This document shows positions 43,146-51,417 of a DNA stretch of 64,000 bases, one piece after another. Position 1 is the first letter of the stretch; every line of letters begins with the position of its first letter. The position numbers were made by a program, and so were the translations under genes. Below the pieces are notes generated by a model that was not told the DNA's origin, made no database searches, and saw only the letters and a program-made list of their open reading frames with translations. Origin of the DNA: Nitrospirota bacterium (GTDB taxonomy: Bacteria > Nitrospirota > Nitrospiria > Nitrospirales > Nitrospiraceae); NCBI GenBank assembly GCA_016219645.1, contig JACRLR010000004.1:59968-123967 (forward strand), in the 5' to 3' direction.

Positions 43146-44084
43146 ATGGGGAGACCGAAGATTACAGTGGTAGGGGCTGGGAATGTCGGAGGCACGACGG
43201 CCCAGCGGCTGGCCGAGAAGGACGAGTACGAGGTGGTGCTTGTCGATATCGTCAAGGGGGTCCCGCAAGGCAAGGCGCTCGACATCAGCCAGGCAGGACC
43301 GATCTGCGGCTATGGCACCCGCGTGGTGGGCACCAACGGCTATGATGAAACGGCCGGTTCGTCGGTGGCGGTGATCACCTCCGGAATCCCACGCAAGCCG
43401 GGAATGAGCCGTGACGAGTTATTGAGCACGAACGCGAAGATTGTGCAATCAGTCGTGTCTGAGCTCGTGTCTCGCTCGCCGAACGTCATCCTGATACTCG
43501 TCACCAATCCGTTGGATGCCATGGTTCATGTGGCGCGTCGTGTGAGCGGACTCGCGAAGTCGCGGGTGATGGGGATGGCAGGGGTGCTCGATTCCGCCCG
43601 TATGCGTTCCTTCATTGCCGCTGAACTGAGTGTGCCGGGTCCTGACGTGGCTGCGATGGTGTTGGGAGGGCACGGGGATACGATGGTACCGCTGTTGCGG
43701 TACACGACGGTGAAAGGGAAGCCGGTGTCGGAGTTGATGCCGATGGACCGTTTGGAGGCGATTGTGAAGCGGACACGTGAAGGGGGCGCCGAGATCGTCA
43801 GTCTGTTGAACACAGGCAGTGCATTCTATGCTCCATCGGCCTCGGCGGTCAGCATGGTCGAGGCGATTGTACAGGACCAGAAGCGCGTGTTGCCCTGTGC
43901 GGTGCTCTGCGAGGGAGAGTATGGATTAAAGGACGTCATCGTTGGAGTGCCGGTCAGGCTGGGTCGAAGCGGGGCGGAGCAGGTGGTCGAATATGAACTG
44001 ACGTCAGAGGAACGGGCGGCATTGGAAATCTCTGCGAGCGCGGTACGGGAACTTTGCATTGCGGTCGATCGATTATTGGCCTAG
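43146..44084 (+). CDS. mdh: Malate dehydrogenase
   Basis: This 312-residue NAD-dependent enzyme of the TCA cycle belongs to the LDH-like MDH group. It shows [20 protein letters not shown], the catalytic region with [15 protein letters not shown], substrate-binding Arg in [15 protein letters not shown] (residues about 80-95), and catalytic His in [12 protein letters not shown]. Arg in this segment favours malate over lactate. The start at 43146 has GAGGTGAGGGC upstream. It stands alone, framed by a 7-nt repeat upstream and about 150 bp downstream. Confidence 0.95.
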   Translation: MGRPKITVVGAGNVGGTTAQRLAEKDEYEVVLVDIVKGVPQGKALDISQAGPICGYGTRVVGTNGYDETAGSSVAVITSGIPRKPGMSRDELLSTNAKIVQSVVSELVSRSPNVILILVTNPLDAMVHVARRVSGLAKSRVMGMAGVLDSARMRSFIAAELSVPGPDVAAMVLGGHGDTMVPLLRYTTVKGKPVSELMPMDRLEAIVKRTREGGAEIVSLLNTGSAFYAPSASAVSMVEAIVQDQKRVLPCAVLCEGEYGLKDVIVGVPVRLGRSGAEQVVEYELTSEERAALEISASAVRELCIAVDRLLA

Positions 44085-44231
44085 AAAATACACAACGGTC
44101 ATTTGAGCCGAAGACCGGAACGGCTTTTCGCACCAGTGATCAGTCACGTCTGACCGATCTGTTACTTGACAAGAGACCAGGGCCTCAAGTACAGACAGCG
44201 ACGTAGTCATACATTAGAGCAAGGAGACACG

Positions 44232-44819
44232 ATGAAATTTCTTGAAAGTCCGATGCAGACGATGGCTGTGGGGTTCGGGCTCGCAGCGATTTTGATCATG
44301 GGATATCTTGGCATGGTCGGCGTTGCGGTCGGCGATGCCGATTGGTTTGGTTTGCTGTTACGCTGGACCCATTTCCTGGCCGGAATCGTCTGGATCGGAT
44401 TGTTGTACTTTTTCAACTTGATCAATGCGGCATTCTTGAAGAGTTTGGATGGCCCAACCAAGAATATCGTGATTCCCAAGTTGATGCCCGCCGCCCTGAA
44501 TTGGTTCCGTCATGGCGCCACGGTCACGGTGCTTGCCGGGATCGTGTTGTACCTCTACATGTATCAACGAGGTGGAACCGGCGCGATCGCGCTGGGAATC
44601 GGCGGGCTATTGGGTATCATCATGATGGCCAACGTTCATGCGGTCATCTGGCCGAATCAAAGGAGGATTATTGCAGCAGTGACAGCTGCGGCCCAGGGAA
44701 CCCCTGCGCCGGACGAAATGGCTCAGTGGGGCAGGACAGCCCTCCTTGCTTCGCGGATCAACTTTATGTTGTCAATTCCTATGCTGTTATTCATGGGGGC
44801 CGGCAGCCACCTCAGGTAA
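44232..44819 (+). CDS. PuuD-like (urate hydroxylase N-terminal-type) membrane protein
   Basis: The ATG at 44232, behind AGCAAGGAG, gives 195 residues with four to five transmembrane helices. RWTHFLAGIVWIGLLYFFNL, MPAALNWFRHGATVTVLAG and GIIMMANVHAVIWPNQRRII resemble the membrane part of PuuD and the wider uncharacterised DUF989-type family. His residues (WTHFLAG, FRHGA, NVHAVIW) could be haem ligands. PuuD proper carries a fused cytochrome c domain; this protein does not, so urate oxidation is not established. A strong hairpin terminator follows. Confidence 0.7.
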   Translation: MKFLESPMQTMAVGFGLAAILIMGYLGMVGVAVGDADWFGLLLRWTHFLAGIVWIGLLYFFNLINAAFLKSLDGPTKNIVIPKLMPAALNWFRHGATVTVLAGIVLYLYMYQRGGTGAIALGIGGLLGIIMMANVHAVIWPNQRRIIAAVTAAAQGTPAPDEMAQWGRTALLASRINFMLSIPMLLFMGAGSHLR

Positions 44820-44826
44820 GCTACTT

Positions 44827-44862
44827 CTCACGAGCCAGCGGGCATTCCAGCCGGCTCGTGAG
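44827..44862 (+). terminator. Hairpin after the PuuD-like gene
   Basis: CTCACGAGCC (44827-44836) pairs perfectly with GGCTCGTGAG (44853-44862). There is no clear T-run behind it. Confidence 0.55.
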
Positions 44863-44986
44863 CTCACCTCCCTGTTTCCCGACCATGCGCACATTGCCGT
44901 TCTGTTCAGATGGCCCACGTACCAGGTTCTGCATGGGGCTGTGGCCCTAAGTCATTGAGATTCAGGCCTATTCTCAGGGTATTACC

Positions 44987-45016
44987 TTGACGAATACCAG
45001 GCAGGAGCTTTATAGT
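44987..45016 (+). promoter_or_regulatory. Promoter of nuoF-ferredoxin
   Basis: TTGACG (44987-44992), an 18-bp spacer and TATAGT (45011-45016) form a good sigma-70 promoter. The transcript would begin near 45023, about 36 nt upstream of the nuoF ATG. Confidence 0.6.
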
Positions 45017-45058
45017 ATCGCTCCGAGCTTCTAAGGGGCAATGGGTAAGGAAGGGCCT

Positions 45059-46360
45059 ATGACGACTGTGACAGAACCAAGGGTTCTTCAACTACTTGAA
45101 GGCGCCCCCTGGGACATTGAGGCCTACAAGAAAGTCGGGGGGTACGAGGCCTGGAAGAGGTGCATCAAGGAACTGACTGCAAATGAAATCGTCGATGTGC
45201 TGAAGAAAGCCGGGCTCCGTGGCCGCGGGGGAGCCGGTTTCCCCACCGGCATCAAATGGGAAAAGGTTCTCAACCATCGGGTGAAGGAACACTATTTTGT
45301 CTGCAATGCAGGCGAGCACGAGCCGGGGACGTTCAAAGACCGGTACTTGCTCAAGCAGGCGCCGCACCAGCTTATCGAAGGCTGCCTCATTGCAGCCTAC
45401 ACCGTCCAAGCCAAAGCGGCCTTTATCTATGTGAATCACGAGTATCAGGAAGAGCGGGAGAATCTCATCAAGGCCTTGGCCCAGGCGAAGGCCCAGGGGC
45501 TGCTGGGAAACAACGTCCTGGGGAGTGGTGTGAATCTCGATCTGCAAGTCTTTGAAGGCCATGGGAGTTATGTGGCTGGGGAAGAAACCGCGATGCTCGA
45601 ATCCATGCAAGGACGTCCGGCGATGCCTAGACAGAAGCCGCCTTTCTATCCGACGGACTTCGGACTCTACGGGAAGCCGACGCTGGTGAATAATGTCGAA
45701 ACCCTGTGCAACATTCCACGCATCCTTCTGAAAGGCGCAGCCTGGTTCACTCAGGTCGGCACGGAAAAGTGTCCTGGCACGATGATGTTCTCGCTGAGCG
45801 GGGCCGTGAATCGCCCCGGTGTGTACGAGATGCCCATGGGCACGACGATCCGTGAGCTCGTGGACAAGTGCGGTGGAGGGGTTCCGGGCGGGCACAAGGT
45901 CAAGGCGGTATTTCCCGGTGGGCCGGCTTTTTCGATGGTCACCGCCGATCAACTCGACCTGACGATGGATTTCGATTCGTTGAAAAAGGCCGGCACAGGG
46001 CTTGGGTCGGCCGGAGTCATTGTCGTCGATGATGCGACCTGCATGGTGGCGCTGACGCTCAAGTTCTCCAATTTCTTCAAGGCCGAGAGTTGCGGGCAAT
46101 GTCCACCCTGTCGAATGGGAACCATCAATCTTGCCGCGCTTATGACCAAGATTGAACAGGGAGAGGGGACGGAGAAGGATATGCAGAGCCTGCTTCAGAT
46201 CTGCGGGTTTGTGAAGGGGACGGGTTATTGCACACTGGTGACCGGGGCAGCCGTGTTGGTGCAGAGTAGTATGAAATTGTTCCGTCACGAGTTCGAGGAA
46301 CATGTCCGATTGCAGCGCTGTCCCCATCAGTCGGTGGCGACCGGTGCAACAGTACATTGA
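45059..46360 (+). CDS. nuoF: NADH-binding NuoF-family subunit
   Basis: This 433-residue protein binds NADH, FMN and a [4Fe-4S] cluster. Seen are GLRGRGGAGFPTGIKWEKV (FMN/NADH), YFVCNAGEHEPGTFKDRYLL, the SLBB-like segment (GVYEMPMGTTIRELVDKCGG) and the cluster motif SCGQCPPCRMGT with the fourth Cys in GTGYC. It is encoded without nuoE or nuoG and next to a 2Fe-2S ferredoxin gene, so it may work with a module other than standard complex I, for example NADH-dependent ferredoxin or hydrogenase/formate-type electron transfer. The ATG at 45059 follows AAGGAAGGG. Confidence 0.9.
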   Translation: MTTVTEPRVLQLLEGAPWDIEAYKKVGGYEAWKRCIKELTANEIVDVLKKAGLRGRGGAGFPTGIKWEKVLNHRVKEHYFVCNAGEHEPGTFKDRYLLKQAPHQLIEGCLIAAYTVQAKAAFIYVNHEYQEERENLIKALAQAKAQGLLGNNVLGSGVNLDLQVFEGHGSYVAGEETAMLESMQGRPAMPRQKPPFYPTDFGLYGKPTLVNNVETLCNIPRILLKGAAWFTQVGTEKCPGTMMFSLSGAVNRPGVYEMPMGTTIRELVDKCGGGVPGGHKVKAVFPGGPAFSMVTADQLDLTMDFDSLKKAGTGLGSAGVIVVDDATCMVALTLKFSNFFKAESCGQCPPCRMGTINLAALMTKIEQGEGTEKDMQSLLQICGFVKGTGYCTLVTGAAVLVQSSMKLFRHEFEEHVRLQRCPHQSVATGATVH

Positions 46361-46372
46361 GGGGGATGTGCG

Positions 46373-46720
46373 ATGCCGCGTGTGACATTTCTCCATCGTG
46401 AACGCACGAGTGGAGAGGTTGAGGTCAATACCTCGTTATTAGAGGCGTCGAAGCTGTTAGGCTGTCGGTTGAATCACGATTGTGGTGGTAACGCCTCCTG
46501 CACCACCTGTCGGGTCGAAGTCCAGATTGGTGCCGAGAACCTCTCGGAGATCGACTTCGATGAGCAGGATCTGCTCGATCGGGAGGCCCTCAGTGAGCCC
46601 TGGCATCGTCTTGGGTGCCAGGCTAAGGTGCGTGGAGATGTGGTTGTGCTGGTGCCGGAGGGCAAGTGGGTTGCTCCCACAATTCCGCAGTCGGAGTCGC
46701 AGGGTATTGAAATTCAGTAA
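46373..46720 (+). CDS. 2Fe-2S plant/adrenodoxin-type ferredoxin
   Basis: This 115-residue protein has cysteines in HDCGGNASCTTCRVEV and HRLGCQAKV, the C-x5-C-x2-C...C arrangement of 2Fe-2S ferredoxins. VNTSLLEASKLLGCRLNHDC gives the family framework. It begins 12 bp after nuoF, so an electron path between NADH, NuoF and this ferredoxin is likely. It could also feed the ferredoxin:thioredoxin reductase at 38979, but that is only a suggestion. Confidence 0.9.
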   Translation: MPRVTFLHRERTSGEVEVNTSLLEASKLLGCRLNHDCGGNASCTTCRVEVQIGAENLSEIDFDEQDLLDREALSEPWHRLGCQAKVRGDVVVLVPEGKWVAPTIPQSESQGIEIQ

Positions 46721-46789
46721 AGAGGTGTTACACTAAATTATTCCAAGCAGGTCTTCGAAGAACAGCTTGGTCACTGGAGGAGGAGCACG

Positions 46790-47110
46790 ATGGTTACAAT
46801 CACAGCGATTGCAGAGCAGAAGATCAAGGAATTGATGGCGGATGAAAAAGACATCGTCGGCCTGCGGGTCTACGTGAAAGGCGGCGGCTGTCACGGGTAT
46901 CAATACGGGATGGCGTTCGAGTCGAAGATGGCCGACGACGACACTGTCGTTGAAAAGGGCGACGTCAAGGTCATCATGGATTCGCAGAGTGCACCGCTCC
47001 TTCAGGGGGCAGAAGTCGATTACGTGGACAGCCTCCAAGGGTCCGGGTTCTCGATCAAGAACCCGCAAGCCAAGACCACTTGTGGTTGCGGCAGCTCCTT
47101 CACCGCCTGA
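46790..47110 (+). CDS. erpA: A-type Fe-S carrier (IscA/ErpA/HesB family)
   Basis: This 106-residue protein has the three conserved cysteines: one in GGGCHGYQYGM and a C-terminal pair in TTCGCGSSF. A-type carriers accept Fe-S clusters from the scaffold and insert them into apoproteins. Whether it is best called ErpA or IscA cannot be decided from the sequence. It is 69 bp after the ferredoxin gene and has its own Shine-Dalgarno (GGAGGAG). A strong terminator follows. Confidence 0.88.
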   Translation: MVTITAIAEQKIKELMADEKDIVGLRVYVKGGGCHGYQYGMAFESKMADDDTVVEKGDVKVIMDSQSAPLLQGAEVDYVDSLQGSGFSIKNPQAKTTCGCGSSFTA

Positions 47111-47162
47111 GAAGTTGGCGCCGAAGTGGCCCGAGCTGGCCAGTTGAAAGTATGACGAGGAG

Positions 47163-47206
47163 AGCCAGGATCGGCCGGATACAAAGGCCGGTCCTGGCTT
47201 TTTTTA
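47163..47206 (+). terminator. Rho-independent terminator after erpA
   Basis: AGCCAGGA and CGGCC pair with GGCCG and TCCTGGCT around a short loop, and are followed directly by seven or more T. It is the clearest intrinsic terminator in the window. Confidence 0.85.
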
Positions 47207-47233
47207 TTGTGCCGGATGTGAACGGAACCTACG

Positions 47234-47668
47234 ATGGCACAGGTGAGCATTACGAGACGATATCGATTCTGCGCAGCTCATCGGCTGCACACGGATCATC
47301 TAACTCCGGAGGAAAATCTGGCTGCCTTCGGGAAGTGCAATAATCCCAACGGGCACGGCCATAATTATGTCGTGTTGGTGACCGTGAAGAGCACGGGTTC
47401 GGCCACGACAGGGGGAGGTCTGGACTTCGACCGGCTGGATCGGATCGTGGTCGACCAGGTGGTCAGGCGATTCGACCATCACGATCTCAATCAAGACCCT
47501 GAATTTGCCGAACGCACGACGACGGGTGAAAACCTCGTGTTGCTGATCTGGGATCTCTTAGTGAAATGCTTTCCCACCGGGCAACTGGAGAAGGTCGGCC
47601 TGATTGAAACACGCGACAACTACTTCGAGTATGCGGGGGCATCGAGAATGGTGAATGATAAATGTTGA
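47234..47668 (+). CDS. queD: 6-pyruvoyl-tetrahydropterin synthase/QueD-family protein
   Basis: This 144-residue protein has the zinc ligands of the family: FCAAHRLH (first His), NGHGHNYVV (second and third His), and active-site Cys in FGKCNNPNGHG, plus RFDHHDLN, EFAERTTTGENLVLLIWDLL and a conserved Glu in LIETRDNYFEY. QueD makes 6-carboxytetrahydropterin for queuosine; PTPS makes tetrahydropterins. The neighbour folE provides the common substrate dihydroneopterin triphosphate. The last residues (MVNDKC) and stop fall within a 7-nt-period repeat. Confidence 0.88.
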   Translation: MAQVSITRRYRFCAAHRLHTDHLTPEENLAAFGKCNNPNGHGHNYVVLVTVKSTGSATTGGGLDFDRLDRIVVDQVVRRFDHHDLNQDPEFAERTTTGENLVLLIWDLLVKCFPTGQLEKVGLIETRDNYFEYAGASRMVNDKC

Positions 47669-47758
47669 ATGGTGAATCGTCGGAATCGGAAGGATGTCTG
47701 ACGATGTGATGATTTCCCAACATTCCACATTCAAAATTCATCATTCAACATTAAGCAT
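47646..47758. repeat. 7-nt-period inverted element between queD and folE
   Basis: The left arm reads in 7-mers GAATGGT, GAATGAT, AAATGTT, GAATGGT, GAATCGT. The right arm (47718-47758) is the complementary series ACATTCC, ACATTCA, AAATTCA, TCATTCA, ACATTAA. The arms can form a long imperfect hairpin. The left arm covers the last seven codons and stop of the queD-like gene. Confidence 0.75.
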
Positions 47759-47779
47759 TTTGGTATAGAGGGGGGCAGC

Positions 47780-48427
47780 ATGGCTAAGCAGGGAATCAAA
47801 CGGCGGGGTCGGCAGCAGGTCGATGATGCCAGCGGGATTAGCAGGCCGGCGGATCTGGATGTGCTGCAATCTCTGGTCACAGAAATGTTGCTCGCCCTCG
47901 GAGAAAAGCCGGGTCGGAACGGGCTGCTCAAGACTCCGGAGCGGGTCGCCAAGGCCCTCGCCTTCATGACCCAGGGCTATCACCGCGACATCGATCATCT
48001 CCTGAACGGTGCACTGTTCCCGATCGAGTACGACGAGATGGTGATCGTGAAGGACATCGATTTCTTCAGCATGTGTGAACATCACCTGCTGCCGTTTTAT
48101 GGCAGAGTCCATGTCGGGTACCTGCCGAATAAGAAAGTGGTGGGACTCAGCAAGATCCCACGCATCGTGGACGTCTTTGCGCGCCGGCTGCAAGTCCAGG
48201 AACGACTCACCGTCCAAATCGCTGAAACTCTGAGATCGAAGCTCAATGCGCATGGAGTCGGTGTGGTCGTCGAAGCGCGGCATCTCTGCATGATGATGCG
48301 AGGCGTCGAAAAGCAGAACACCGTTGCAGTCAGCAGCTCCATGTTAGGCGCCTTCCGCAGTCAGCCGCAAACGAGGCTGGAGTTCCTGAAGCTCATACGA
48401 CGAGGCAGCGTAGGCGACTCCGACTAG
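47780..48427 (+). CDS. folE: GTP cyclohydrolase I
   Basis: This 215-residue enzyme makes dihydroneopterin triphosphate from GTP, first step of folate and pterin synthesis. It has [20 protein letters not shown], the zinc/active-site motif [40 protein letters not shown] and the second zinc Cys in [15 protein letters not shown]. The start follows GAGGGGGG at a suitable distance. It sits next to queD-like and is bounded by two repeats: a 7-nt element upstream and palindromic repeat copy C at its stop. Confidence 0.95.
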   Translation: MAKQGIKRRGRQQVDDASGISRPADLDVLQSLVTEMLLALGEKPGRNGLLKTPERVAKALAFMTQGYHRDIDHLLNGALFPIEYDEMVIVKDIDFFSMCEHHLLPFYGRVHVGYLPNKKVVGLSKIPRIVDVFARRLQVQERLTVQIAETLRSKLNAHGVGVVVEARHLCMMMRGVEKQNTVAVSSSMLGAFRSQPQTRLEFLKLIRRGSVGDSD

Positions 48428-48550
48428 CAGGACGTTGAAAAAGTCCCCCAGCTGCGTTCTCGCATCGTTCAGATCCTCAACGTACCCCTAAGGGTACGCC
48501 TCGGACCTTCACTCGCTGCGGCCTTGCTGGAGAACTTTTTGAACATCCTG
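48427..48550. repeat. 124-bp palindromic intergenic repeat, copy C
   Basis: It begins GCAGGACGTTGAAAAAGTCC at the folE stop codon and ends GAACTTTTTGAACATCCTGC. The core is CCTCAACGTACCCCTAAGGGTACGCCTCGG, with a GTACCC/GGGTAC hairpin. Orientation is the same as copy A. Confidence 0.8.
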
Positions 48551-48654
48551 CATGGTCTCTCCCATTTCCTTCAAGATATGAGTTGCCCAAGAAACTGCTA
48601 GACACTTCTCAGTGCATGAACCTCTCCCGTAAGTCCGTCCTGTCGGCGCTCTGT

Positions 48655-49455
48655 CTATTGGAGTTCTGAGGCAAAGGAGCCGACGATCTCGTTGAAGACT
48701 TCTGGTTGTTCGATATTGGCCAGGTGTGCGGCTGCTGGGATGATGGCCAAGCGGGCACCTGGGATCTTCTCTGCCATGAGGTTCGCGTCAGAGGGTGGAG
48801 TAGCTTGGTCCAGTTCGCCGACGATGATCTGGGTGGGGCAGGAGATCTGGGGCAGGAGGGGGACTGAATCCGGCCGCTCTGCCATGGCCATCAAGTCTCC
48901 TGCAATACCGCTGACCTGGTTGCCCTCGATCATGCTGCGGACTTTCTGAACGATCTCCGGCCTTGTCTGAATGGTTGCGGGGCTGAGGAGTTTTGGAATC
49001 ATGATGTCTGCAATGGCTGACGGTCCTTTTGTATAAGCTGTCTGAGCCATCTGAAAGCGCCCGCCTCTTCCTTCTTCTGTGTCTGCCTGAGCCCTCGTGT
49101 CAGCCAGGATCATGCCTTTCACGCGCACCGCATACTTCCGATAGAACGCAAAGAGGATGTAGCCACCCATCGAGAGCCCCACGAAGAGGGCCTGTCGGAT
49201 TCCAAGGTGGTCCAGCAGCGCGCGCACATCGTCTGCTGATTGGTCGAGGGTATAGTGCCAGAGCGGTGCGTCTGACTCACCGTGCCCGCGCAAATCGATT
49301 GTGATAATCCGGAATCGAGCGGATAGGGCTTCTGCCTGTTGCGCCCACATGGTCCGGTTCAGAGGAAAGGCATGGAGAAAGACGAGAGGGATGCCCGTTC
49401 CCTGGTCGCTGTAGGCAATGGTGAGACCGTTGATCTGGGCGTACAGGCTGCTCAT
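48655..49455 (-). CDS. Alpha/beta hydrolase
   Basis: The ATG at 49455 gives 266 residues starting MSSLYAQINGLTIAYSDQGT. The fold is an alpha/beta hydrolase with HG-like oxyanion segment (PLVFLHAFPLNRTMW), DLRGHGESDAP, the nucleophile elbow GLSMGGYIL, and the acid/His pair in VGELDQATPPSD and AAHLANIEQP. It resembles 3-oxoadipate enol-lactonase-like hydrolases, but the substrate is unknown. It stands alone and is divergent from rarA. Confidence 0.88.
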   Translation of the reverse strand: MSSLYAQINGLTIAYSDQGTGIPLVFLHAFPLNRTMWAQQAEALSARFRIITIDLRGHGESDAPLWHYTLDQSADDVRALLDHLGIRQALFVGLSMGGYILFAFYRKYAVRVKGMILADTRAQADTEEGRGGRFQMAQTAYTKGPSAIADIMIPKLLSPATIQTRPEIVQKVRSMIEGNQVSGIAGDLMAMAERPDSVPLLPQISCPTQIIVGELDQATPPSDANLMAEKIPGARLAIIPAAAHLANIEQPEVFNEIVGSFASELQ

Positions 49456-49554
49456 GTTCGCCGCTGTTCGTACCATCCGAATCGGTGATGGTCAAGGGGC
49501 CGTTTGCGATCATGCGGCCCGGCGTATACAATTCGCGCCATCATTGAGAACGTT

Positions 49555-50844
49555 ATGACGCCGTCACACGATCAGACTCCCGATTTGTTTGGGGCTCCAG
49601 GGGAAGAGAAATCCCTTGAAGCTCCCTTGGCTGAGCGTCTGCGGCCGAACGAGTTTTCGGACTTCGTCGGGCAAGAGGAGATCACGGCGCCGGATCGTCC
49701 TTTGCGGCGGGCCATCGAAGCGGACCAACTCTCCTCCGTCATTTTCTGGGGGCCGCCCGGCTCGGGCAAGACCACGCTGGCTCATCTCATTGCGCGCCAC
49801 ACGAAGGCGCAGTTCGTGCCATTCTCGGCGGTCACAGGGGGTGTTCCAGAGCTGCGCGCGATCATCAAGACAGCAGAGCAACGTCAGGCGATCAAGGGCC
49901 AACGGACGATCCTGTTCGTCGACGAGATCCACCGCTTCAACAAGGCGCAACAGGATGCCTTCCTGCCTCACGTCGAGCGGGGAACGATTATCCTGGTTGG
50001 CGCGACCACGGAAAATCCTTCATTCGAAGTGATCTCACCCCTCCTGTCCCGTTCTTTGGTCATTGTGCTGAAGCCCCTTTCGGATGAGGCCCTGGGACAT
50101 ATTCTTGACCGGGCGCTCGCGGACTCTGCAAGCGGGCTGGGAAAGTGGCATGTCCATCTGTCATCCGATGCCAGACAACGACTGATCGGTTATGGAAACG
50201 GCGATGCAAGGGCGCTCCTTACCGCGCTGGATTTTGTGGTGAGGCAGCAACCGGTCGGATCAGACGGGATTCGTCTGATCGATGGAGCGGCGCTCGAAGC
50301 GGCGCTGATAAAAAAATCGATCCGGTACGACAAGTCAGGGGAAGAACATTACAACATCATCTCCGCCTACATTAAGAGCCTCCGGGATTCGGATCCGGAC
50401 GGCGCTCTCTACTGGCTGGCCCGTATGTTGGAAGGGGGGGAGGATCCGAAGTTTATCGCCAGACGCCTGGTTATTTTTGCGTCCGAAGACGTGGGGAATG
50501 CCGATCCGATGGGGCTGGTGGTTGCGGCAGCGGTGGCTCAAGCCGTGCAGTTTGTGGGGCTCCCGGAAGCCCAAATCAACCTGGCCCAGGGGACGACCTA
50601 TCTTGCGACCAGACACAAGGATAATGCCTCCTATATCGGACTGCTTGAGGCCATGGAAGACGCAAAAACCCATGGAAATCTTGGAGTTCCGCTCCATTTA
50701 CGCAATGCCGTGACCTCGCTGATGAGGGGGCTCGGCTATGGAAAGGGCTACCGCTATGTCCACGACGATCCCCGGGCCGGGGTGCAGGAGCATCTCCCGG
50801 AATCGCTCAAGGGCCGTCGATATTACCGGCCTAAAAATACCTAG
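49555..50844 (+). CDS. rarA: Replication-associated recombination protein A (RarA/MgsA)
   Basis: This AAA+ ATPase of about 429 residues acts at stalled replication forks. Seen are PLAERLRPNEFSDFVGQEE, Walker A (WGPPGSGKTTLAHLIA), Walker B (LFVDEIHRFNKAQQDAFLPH), sensor GATTENPSFEVISPLLSRS, and the RarA-specific C-terminal domain (YDKSGEEHYNIISAYIKSLR, DPDGALYWLARMLEGGEDP, GYGKGYRYVHDDP). The start ATG at 49555 is chosen because it yields the usual N-terminus with DLFGAPGEEK. A short PilZ-type gene follows 55 bp downstream. Confidence 0.94.
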   Translation: MTPSHDQTPDLFGAPGEEKSLEAPLAERLRPNEFSDFVGQEEITAPDRPLRRAIEADQLSSVIFWGPPGSGKTTLAHLIARHTKAQFVPFSAVTGGVPELRAIIKTAEQRQAIKGQRTILFVDEIHRFNKAQQDAFLPHVERGTIILVGATTENPSFEVISPLLSRSLVIVLKPLSDEALGHILDRALADSASGLGKWHVHLSSDARQRLIGYGNGDARALLTALDFVVRQQPVGSDGIRLIDGAALEAALIKKSIRYDKSGEEHYNIISAYIKSLRDSDPDGALYWLARMLEGGEDPKFIARRLVIFASEDVGNADPMGLVVAAAVAQAVQFVGLPEAQINLAQGTTYLATRHKDNASYIGLLEAMEDAKTHGNLGVPLHLRNAVTSLMRGLGYGKGYRYVHDDPRAGVQEHLPESLKGRRYYRPKNT

Positions 50845-50899
50845 AAAATAGCGTGAAAGGGTGGTGGACAAAGTTTTCTAATCGGTTATACTTAGTCTC

Positions 50900-51289
50900 G
50901 TGAAGCGGCAGAGCCCGAAACCGCCGGTACCGATAGCAGCGACGAACGAACGGCGCAAGTTCGTGCGGGCGACACTGGTCGGTTCTGCGCTCATTTCCCC
51001 CAAGAGCGGAGCCAAGGCAATCACGGCCGTGTTGGACAACGTCAATCGAGTCGGCGCGGGGTTGCACACGAAAGAAAAGTTGGCGATGGCCGAGCCGGTG
51101 ACCGTGTCGCTGGCGTTTCTCGATTCGGATCGCGTGGAGCAGATGGAAAAGCTCGAAGGGAAAGTCGCCTGGGCAAAGTCGTGGGAGAAGGGGTTTCTGA
51201 TCGGTGTGGTCTGGGATGAGTTGGTGACGAAAGAGAAGAACCGCTGGCTCTATTACTACCTCGAAGAAACGGTCAAGTCCTCCCTGTAG
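50900..51289 (+). CDS. Small PilZ-like domain protein
   Basis: This 129-residue protein starts with GTG. It has an RxxxR-type motif (ERRKFVRATLVGSALISPKS), followed by VLDNVNRVGAGLHTKEKLAM, the position of the D/N-x-S-x-x-G motif; here the sequence is N-x-N-R-V-G-A-G, a degenerate version. The later strands (VTVSLAFLD, VEQMEKLEGKVAWAKSWEKG) also fit a PilZ barrel. Cyclic-di-GMP binding is plausible but not assured. A 9-nt-period repeat starts about 20 bp after the stop. Confidence 0.65.
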   Translation: MKRQSPKPPVPIAATNERRKFVRATLVGSALISPKSGAKAITAVLDNVNRVGAGLHTKEKLAMAEPVTVSLAFLDSDRVEQMEKLEGKVAWAKSWEKGFLIGVVWDELVTKEKNRWLYYYLEETVKSSL

Positions 51290-51310
51290 CGGACAGCTGA
51301 AAAAGCCCGT

Positions 51311-51412
51311 CAGTCTGTCTGGTCTATTTGGTCTGTTCGGTCTATCTGGTTTATCTGGTTAGTTTCGTTAGGCCAAACAGACGAGACAGACCGAGTAGAC
51401 CAGACAGACCAG
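51311..51412. repeat. 9-nt-period hairpin element R1
   Basis: The left arm reads in units GGTCTATTT, GGTCTGTTC, GGTCTATCT, GGTTTATCT, GGTTAGTTT. After the turn (GTTAGGCC) the right arm reads AAACAGACG, AGACAGACC, GAGTAGACC, AGACAGACC, complementary to the left. It fills the gap between the PilZ-like gene and the convergent ABC-F gene, whose stop codon is 6 bp further. Confidence 0.85.
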
Positions 51413-51417
51413 TCTCG

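Noticed and set aside
45092..46396. A 434-residue frame on the minus strand
   Set aside because: It is the antisense of nuoF, open because of GC-rich codon use; the plus frame has all NuoF motifs.
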